From Symbioplanes lichenis (GTDB lineage Bacteria > Actinomycetota > Actinomycetes > Mycobacteriales > Micromonosporaceae), in assembly GCF_030709675.1 (NCBI RefSeq), contig NZ_JAUZQD010000013.1, forward strand, positions 62,001-126,000: a DNA stretch of 64,000 nt, written 5' to 3'. How positions within the stretch are numbered: position 1 is the stretch's first letter; every line of letters starts with the position of its first letter. This document shows positions 59,601 to 64,000 of this stretch, one piece after another. The position numbers and the translations under genes are program-made. The notes under the pieces are model-generated. The model saw nothing but the letters and a program-made list of their open reading frames with translations. It did not search any database and was not told where the DNA came from.

Positions 59601-62600
59601 TGATCGAGGGCGATTTCGGACCGGACCAGCCGCTGGCTCACGCGCTCGAGATCGGCTGCGTGACCCTGGACTCCGCCGGCGGGCCGCGGCTCGTCACCAC
59701 CTGGACGTGGCCCACCGGGGTGCTGGACCGGGACGACGTGGCGGAGTTCGCCGCCGACTGGTCGCAGGCGCTGACGGACATCGCGCGCCATGTCTCCGGC
59801 GCGCGCACTCCCGCGGACTTCCCGCTGGTGCACCTCGATCAGGACGCCGTCGACGCCCTCGGCTCCCGCTTCCCAGCCCTGGAGACCGTCCTGCCCCTCA
59901 CGCCGCTGCAGGCCGGGCTCCTGTTCCACTCGCTCTACGACGAGCGGGGCGAGGACGTCTACATGGTCCAGCTCGGCGTCCGGCTGCGCGGCGACCTCGA
60001 TCCCGAGCGGTTGCGATCCGCGGTACAGGCACTGACGGTGCGGCATCCGGCCCTCCGGGCTCGCTTCGTCCACGACGGCCTGCGCGAGCCCGTCCAGGTG
60101 ATCCCCGGGGCGGAGCCGGTGCCCTGGGAGACCCGCGACCTGCGGTCGCTGCCTCCGGCCGGGCGGGAGGCGGCGTACGCCGCACTGAGCGTCGCCGAAC
60201 GGACCCGCCGGTTTCGGCTCGGCCTCGACCTTCTGCTGCGTGCCGTTCTGGTGCGGATGGACGACGACGATCATCGGCTGCTGCTGACCAGCCACCACCT
60301 GACCTTCGACGGCTGGTCCTCCCAGCTCATGATCCGTGACCTGCTCGCGCTCCACGAGGCGGGCGACGGTGATCCGGCCCTGCCGGCGGCCCGGTCCTAC
60401 GAGGACTACCTGGTCTGGCTGTCCCGGCAGGACCACGCGGCCGCCACCGCCGAATGGCGCGCGGCCGTGGCCGGGCTGAAGGAACCCACCCTGGTGGCCG
60501 GCGACCACCGGCCCGGGGCGCATGTCACCGAGCGCCTCGAGCTGACCCTGACCGAGGCCGAGACCGCCGGCCTCACCACTGCCGCCCGGTCGGCGGGCCG
60601 TACCCTCAACGCGATCTTCCAGGGCGCCTGGGCCCTGGTCCTCAGCCGGATCACCGGTCGGCACGACGTCGTCTTCGGCACCACGGTGGCCGGCCGGCCC
60701 GCCGATCTGCCGGGCATCGAGGAAACGGTCGGCCTGTTCATCAACACATTGCCCGTCCGGGCCGACGTCCGCCCGGACCGGCGCGTCGACGACGTGCTGG
60801 AGAACGTGCAGGACGAACAGGCACGGCTCATGGAGTTCCCGTACGTCAGCCTCAGTCAGGTCCAGGATCTGTCCGGCCATCGGACGCTCTTCGACACGCT
60901 GCTCGCCTACCAGAGCTTCCCCGCCGGTGGCGACGGGGGGAGCAGCGGCGACCCGTCGTCGATCGACCTCACCGGCATCGACGGGTACGACGCGACCAAC
61001 TTCCCGCTGGAGCTGGTCATCACCCCGGGAACGCGGGTCGGGCTGCAGCTGAACTATCACCGGCCGGCGATCGCCGACGAGCTCGCCCACCAGATTCTCC
61101 CGCTGTTCCGGCACGTGCTCGTCCAGGTCGCCGCCCGCGGCTCCGACCCGGTCGGCCGGCTGACCCTGCCCGCTCCCGACCAGGCCGAGGCACTCCTGGC
61201 GCTGGGCCGCGGACCCGGGACGCGACAGCCGGCACCGAGCGCCGGCGTGGCTGAGGCGATCAGCCTGATCGCCGCGCGGACGCCGGACGCGGTCGCTGTA
61301 CGGCACGCCGGCACCACGCTGACCTACGCCGAGCTCACCCGGCTGGCCGGCGCTCTGGCCCGGCACCCGGCGCTGGCCCGGCTGCCCCGCGAAGCCCCGG
61401 TCCTGGTGGTGCGGGAACGCACGCCGGGCCTCGTCGTCTCCCTTCTCGCCGTGGCGGCGGCGGGCGGCGCCGCGCTGACCGTGGACCCGGGAACGCCCTC
61501 GGACCAGCTTCGCGACATCCTCGAGGAGCTCGCGCCGGCGGTCGTCCTGACCGGCCCGGACCGGTCGCGTCACGACCTTCTCCAACCGTTCGTGGACCGG
61601 GGCACAACGACCGTCGTCGCCGTGGACGAGGATCAGCTCACGGTTCCCGCGGACGGCACCGTCGAGGTCGCACCGGTGCTGCCCGGGCAGCTGCTCGAGG
61701 CCGGCCGTACGCCCGGGATGACCGGCACGACCCACGGCGCCCTGCTCCGGTGGGCGGCCGACCCCGGGTGGGCCGACCGGCGGCCGACGGTGCTGATGCA
61801 CCGCGCGCCGGCAGCGGCTTCGCTGGCGTTCGAACTGTGGATACCGCTGCTGCAGGGGGGCGACGTCGTGCTGGCGCCGGCGGGGGACTCCGGCTCGCAC
61901 CAGCTGGGCCGATGGGTACGGGAGTACGGCGTCACGCGCCTCGGGGTCCCGGCCGACCGGTTCGGCCTGCTCGCCGCCGACTGCCCCGGTGACTTCGCCG
62001 GGCTCTCGGAGCTGTGGACCGAAGGGGGCGTCGTGCCGGCGGACGCCGCTCGCCGGTTCCGGGCCGCGGCGCCTCAGGTCGTGCTCCACCACGGCTACAC
62101 GACTCCCGGGGTCACCGGCTTGACCACCGCCCACCGGGCAACGGCGGACGATCCCCGGCCCGTGCTGCCGATCGGTCGTCCGCCGGCCGGTCGGGATGTG
62201 TATGTGCTGGACGGGGTGCTGGGTCTGGTGCCTGCTGGTGTGGTGGGGGAGTTGTTCGTCTCGGGTGTGGGTCTGGCGCGGGGTTATGTGGGCCGGGCGG
62301 GTTTGACGGCGGAGCGGTTCGTGGCGGATCCGTTTGCCGGTGGTGGTGCGCGGATGTATCGCACGGGTGATCTGGTGCGGTGGGGTGCGGGCGGGGTGCT
62401 GGAGTTCGTGGGCCGGACCGGCACGCGAGCGCGGACCCCCGGGGCGAGGACGGAGGAGCAGAGGAGTCCGCGTACCTCTCGTGAGCGCCTGGTGTGCGAG
62501 GCGTTCGCGGAGGCGCTCGGCGTGGAGTCGGTCGGTGTCGACGCCGACTTCTTCGACCTCGGCGGCAACTCGTTCGCCGCCATGCGGCTGGCCGACCGCC

Positions 62601-63514
62601 TGAACCGCGAGTTGAACACCACGACGAGCATCCGCGACATCTTCGAGGCCCCCACGGCCGGCCGGCTGGCGGCCCGGCTGACCGGCGGCGACCGGCCGGG
62701 AAGCGGTGCGTTCGACCCCGTCCTGCCGATCCGCCCGGCCGGCGAGGGACCGGCCATGTTCTGCGTCCATCCCGTGGCCGGTCTCGGCTGGAGCTACGCC
62801 GGGCTGCTGCCGTACGTTCCCCCGCGGGTGGCGATCCACGGCCTCCAGTCCCGCGGGCTGTCCGACGAGGCCGGCGCGCTCCCGGCCGACGTGGACGAGC
62901 TGGTGACCGACTATCTCGACCGGATCCGCCGCACCCGGCCGCACGGTCCCTACGTGGTGCTCGGCTGGTCGTTCGGCGGCCGGGTGGCGGAGATTCTCGC
63001 GGCCCGGCTGGAGGAGCGGGGCGAGCGGGTGCTGCTGGTCATCCTGGACGCGGCGCCGGAGGTGACCGGCCACGACACGGACGGCACCTTGGAAGGCGCG
63101 GCCCGGGCCCTGCTGCGGCTGGCCGGACACGACTGCGACGCTCGCGGCTGTCGTGCCGGGGATCCGCTGGAGCACGTGACGGCCGTCCTCGCGGAGCCGG
63201 CCGGCGGACTCTCGGCCATTCCGGCTTCCCACGTGCCGCGTGTCCTGCGGGTCACCGCCAACAACCTGAGACTGACCTCGTCGCTGCGGCCCGCCCGTTT
63301 CGACGGGGAGAGTCTGCTGTTCCTCGCCGGCCGGTCGGAGGCGGATCCGGAGGCCGTGGCCCGGTCCTGGCAGCCGCATCTGGGCGGGCCGGTCCAGGTC
63401 CACTTCGTCGACGCCACCCATGACGACATGACCGGGGCCGATGCCCTGGCCGCCCTGGGCAAGGTGCTGACACCGGCAATCGAAGGCTTCGCGGCACAGG
63501 ACGCGAACCGCTGA
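56621..63514 (+). CDS. non-ribosomal peptide synthetase, A-PCP-E-C-A*-PCP-TE
   Basis: A 2297-residue terminating NRPS. A1: YTSGSSGVPKG near 177, NAYGPTETTV, intact A8 and A10 (GNGKVDRG); specificity by eye D-A-S-T-I-A-A-V-C, a Tyr/Phe-type code. PCP near 551 (GGDSI). E domain with HHLAIDGVSW near 742 and DVEGHGRE, so a D-residue. C domain with HHLTFDGWS near 1226. About 1545-1935 is a degenerate A domain: the TSGSTG loop is lost (GMTGTTHGALL), and after LEFVGRTGTR the A8-A10 region with the catalytic Lys is deleted. PCP near 1981 (GGNSF). Type I TE with GWSFGG near 2115. It begins with A and no C, fitting the terminal C of the NRPS at 29382-38117. Confidence 0.93.
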   Translation: MSHAPETRQTLVHPRGDDDVSTPRTIPELFAAVAGSRPDAVALIGPAGRLTYAELDRLAERLATALVARGIGPESLVAIRVRNPMHSIVAMVAVTRAGGGYLAVDHTYPPDRVRFILADAQPALILADEADPGAELTAGRPVLTFRPDTEEGGDESPGGERRAAGPRPGNLAYVIYTSGSSGVPKGVAVSHTGIETLVREQSERFGLGPEARVLQFASLSFDASVSEIWVTLLAGATLVCSDGERILPGEDLVRLVEQFAVTHVTLPPSALLAMTPEDLPGTTIIVAGEECPAHLAEQWGRTRRFVNAYGPTETTVCATMSDPLDAAFVPIGRPLAGRDVYVLDGVLGLVPAGVVGELFVSGVGLARGYVGRAGLTAERFVADPFAGGGARMYRTGDLVRWGAGGVLEFVGRADAQVKIRGFRVEPGEVEAALRAATGVAQAVVVAEGEVGARRLLGYVTAEPGAVADGDGLRRSLSAVLPDYLVPAVITVLERFPLTGNGKVDRGALPVPAGVVVAGRRPRTRSERVLCEAFAEALGLESVGIDADFFDLGGDSILAIKLISVARKAGLAVKPREIFRQRTVVRLAAVAGRAKEAPADARSDNLGVVPGTPIMNWLAERTGDLREFHQSMVIQVPAGASLPALAGALQAVVDQHDALRIQVVRNGPDEAWDAEVQAPGHVDAAACLIRTDIRDRTPRARAAVLESALAAARTRLDPEAGVMLQAVWLDGGPQPGRLLLVVHHLAIDGVSWRILVPDLQAAYEAVDQGREPVLPAVDTSLRRWAHQLRAEATDPARTAEAAFWQALTAVDGPEIGRRPLDPAVDTAATAGSLTTEVSADVSTAVLGAAPKSIRGSVNDVLLAGLAVAAGRWLARRGAHGPLLVDVEGHGREDIFPDTDLSRTVGWFTSLYPVRLDATDDGTGGSGVARALRRTRDHLREIPDHGIGYSILRYLPGPAQESLRSGARAQVAFNYLGRFPEPAQADWQPAAEAGSVIEGDFGPDQPLAHALEIGCVTLDSAGGPRLVTTWTWPTGVLDRDDVAEFAADWSQALTDIARHVSGARTPADFPLVHLDQDAVDALGSRFPALETVLPLTPLQAGLLFHSLYDERGEDVYMVQLGVRLRGDLDPERLRSAVQALTVRHPALRARFVHDGLREPVQVIPGAEPVPWETRDLRSLPPAGREAAYAALSVAERTRRFRLGLDLLLRAVLVRMDDDDHRLLLTSHHLTFDGWSSQLMIRDLLALHEAGDGDPALPAARSYEDYLVWLSRQDHAAATAEWRAAVAGLKEPTLVAGDHRPGAHVTERLELTLTEAETAGLTTAARSAGRTLNAIFQGAWALVLSRITGRHDVVFGTTVAGRPADLPGIEETVGLFINTLPVRADVRPDRRVDDVLENVQDEQARLMEFPYVSLSQVQDLSGHRTLFDTLLAYQSFPAGGDGGSSGDPSSIDLTGIDGYDATNFPLELVITPGTRVGLQLNYHRPAIADELAHQILPLFRHVLVQVAARGSDPVGRLTLPAPDQAEALLALGRGPGTRQPAPSAGVAEAISLIAARTPDAVAVRHAGTTLTYAELTRLAGALARHPALARLPREAPVLVVRERTPGLVVSLLAVAAAGGAALTVDPGTPSDQLRDILEELAPAVVLTGPDRSRHDLLQPFVDRGTTTVVAVDEDQLTVPADGTVEVAPVLPGQLLEAGRTPGMTGTTHGALLRWAADPGWADRRPTVLMHRAPAAASLAFELWIPLLQGGDVVLAPAGDSGSHQLGRWVREYGVTRLGVPADRFGLLAADCPGDFAGLSELWTEGGVVPADAARRFRAAAPQVVLHHGYTTPGVTGLTTAHRATADDPRPVLPIGRPPAGRDVYVLDGVLGLVPAGVVGELFVSGVGLARGYVGRAGLTAERFVADPFAGGGARMYRTGDLVRWGAGGVLEFVGRTGTRARTPGARTEEQRSPRTSRERLVCEAFAEALGVESVGVDADFFDLGGNSFAAMRLADRLNRELNTTTSIRDIFEAPTAGRLAARLTGGDRPGSGAFDPVLPIRPAGEGPAMFCVHPVAGLGWSYAGLLPYVPPRVAIHGLQSRGLSDEAGALPADVDELVTDYLDRIRRTRPHGPYVVLGWSFGGRVAEILAARLEERGERVLLVILDAAPEVTGHDTDGTLEGAARALLRLAGHDCDARGCRAGDPLEHVTAVLAEPAGGLSAIPASHVPRVLRVTANNLRLTSSLRPARFDGESLLFLAGRSEADPEAVARSWQPHLGGPVQVHFVDATHDDMTGADALAALGKVLTPAIEGFAAQDANR
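57606..57856 (+). repeat. long direct repeat, copy 1 (in A1)
   Basis: Identical to 62166-62416 except for two bases; 57625-57849 (225 bp) is a perfect match. Offset is exactly 4560 bases. It covers motifs A6-A7 of the adenylation domain. Codons in it end often in T (GGT, GAT, TAT, CCT, GCT, TTT, also TTG), unlike the C/G-ending codons around it. Confidence 0.97.
62166..62416 (+). repeat. long direct repeat, copy 2 (in degenerate A2)
   Basis: Second copy of the segment at 57606-57856. In this copy the repeat is the best-preserved part of an otherwise eroded adenylation domain and ends just before the deletion that removes motifs A8-A10. Confidence 0.97.
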
Positions 63515-63525
63515 AGGAGGCAACG

Positions 63526-63744
63526 ATGACCAATCCGTTCGAGGACGAGAGCGCTCGCTACCTTGTGCTCGTCAACGACGAGGGCCAGCACTCGCTGTGG
63601 CCGGAATTCGCGGAGATCCCGGCGGGGTGGACGTCCGTCTGCGGACCGGACAGCCGTGACGTCTGCCTGGCCTACGTCGAGAGCCACTGGACCGATCTCC
63701 GGCCGCTGAGCCTGGTGCGGCAGATGCGGGAGGACGCGGCCTGA
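63526..63744 (+). CDS. MbtH-like NRPS chaperone
   Basis: A 72-residue MbtH protein: NPFEDESARYLVLVNDEGQ, HSLWPEFAEIPAGW and WTDLRPLSLVRQM carry the conserved Asn-Pro-Phe, Ser-Leu-Trp-Pro, Gly-Trp and Trp-Thr-Asp-x-Arg-Pro residues. It binds adenylation domains and helps their folding and activity; Tyr-type A domains often need one. Excellent GAAGGAGG ribosome site, 11 bases after the NRPS stop. Confidence 0.97.
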   Translation: MTNPFEDESARYLVLVNDEGQHSLWPEFAEIPAGWTSVCGPDSRDVCLAYVESHWTDLRPLSLVRQMREDAA

Positions 63745-63870
63745 GAGCGCCACGGCCCGTTGCGGCGCGCCCAGGAGAGCTCCGGCCGGACGTTTCCCGG
63801 TCCGGTCGGCCCCCGGAACGTGTCCGCGGCGGCCGGGTGCGCCGGCGGCGTCCATCACAGGGAAGGCGAC

Positions 63871-64000
63871 ATGACTGACGAAGCGACCGGCGGGTGGTTC
63901 TCCGGCGACCCCGATACCGGTACCACCGGGCCTCGGCTCTTCTGCTTCCCGCACGGTGGCGGCGGGGCCGGTGCCTTCCGCCGCTGGAAGGCGGAGCTGG
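63871..64000 (+). CDS. type II thioesterase, 3' part outside the window
   Basis: Only the first 43 residues are in the window. RLFCFPHGGGGAGAFRRW matches the N-terminal oxyanion region of external NRPS/PKS thioesterases. ATG preceded by GGGAAGG. A third type II thioesterase in this region. Confidence 0.85.
   Translation, partial: MTDEATGGWFSGDPDTGTTGPRLFCFPHGGGGAGAFRRWKAEL

Noticed and set aside
56150..63523. Very long open frame on the - strand opposite the second NRPS
   Set aside because: High-GC shadow of the NRPS; composition rich in Arg, His, Gly and Gln with no domain motifs.
1..64000. tRNA/rRNA genes, CRISPR arrays, insertion sequences or phage genes
   Set aside because: None seen; no transposase or integrase motifs, no regularly spaced repeats beyond the short tandem units listed.

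Overview
The window is high-GC DNA (roughly 70 percent G+C or more by eye) with GTG/ATG starts, chains of ATGA/GTGA stop-start overlaps and no insertion sequences. The gene content is typical of a filamentous actinomycete (Streptomyces or Micromonosporaceae type); the genus cannot be fixed from the sequence alone. Almost everything belongs to specialised metabolism, with some cobalamin genes at the left edge.

Region A (1-14316, + strand). The 3' part of cobG and a cobIJ fusion are followed, after a 475-base gap, by a tightly overlapping operon. It encodes an acyl carrier protein, a class-III aminotransferase, a hotdog thioesterase, a dehydratase-like protein without its catalytic Glu, a ketosynthase, a cysteine-less ketosynthase-like partner, an adenylating ligase, a 2-oxoglutarate oxygenase and a PGM1-like ATP-grasp ligase. 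The ligase gene runs by an ATGA overlap into cobD and then cobQ. I infer a discrete (type II) pathway to a beta-amino acid that is hydroxylated and ligated into a small amide. A secreted alpha/alpha-toroid repeat protein follows.

Region B (14612-24802, + strand). One operon holds an N-hydroxylase, a 2,4-diaminobutyrate aminotransferase, a cupin, a P450, a DAO-type flavoenzyme, a serine acetyltransferase-like protein, a free-standing methionyl-tRNA-synthetase-like protein, a transporter, an unrecognised protein and a half-length DapF-like protein. N-hydroxylase + cupin + MetRS-like protein + flavin oxidase is the signature of hydrazine (N-N bond) biosynthesis. Here the usual cupin-MetRS fusion is split into two genes, with a diaminobutyrate aminotransferase added.

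Region C (24992-29388). Regulatory and accessory genes: an atypical LuxR/NarL regulator, a permease with a cupin, a CGNR zinc-finger regulator, a PPOX-fold flavoprotein and a DinB-like protein.

Region D (29382-51446, mostly - strand). A hybrid NRPS-PKS operon read right to left: ACP, acyl-ACP dehydrogenase, KAS III-like protein, FkbH-like protein, A-PCP loading protein, KS-(dead AT)-ACP-C-C', 3-hydroxyacyl dehydrogenase, and the NRPS C*-A-PCP-E-A-PCP-E*-C. The four tailoring proteins match the zwittermicin-type hydroxymalonyl-ACP set. A divergent LuxR regulator and two type II thioesterases sit upstream.

Region E (52501-64000, + strand). A free A-PCP protein, a cystathionine-gamma-synthase-family PLP enzyme, a sulfotransferase-like protein, an NRPS (A[Tyr/Phe-like code]-PCP-E-C-A*-PCP-TE), an MbtH-like protein and the start of a third type II thioesterase. 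The terminal C domain of the region D NRPS and the C-less N-terminal A domain of this NRPS look like two halves of one module. The assembly line carries several domains that appear inactive and a 225-bp perfect internal repeat of foreign codon use. The likely product is a hydrazine- or modified-amino-acid-containing peptide-polyketide, but the identity of the product is inference.
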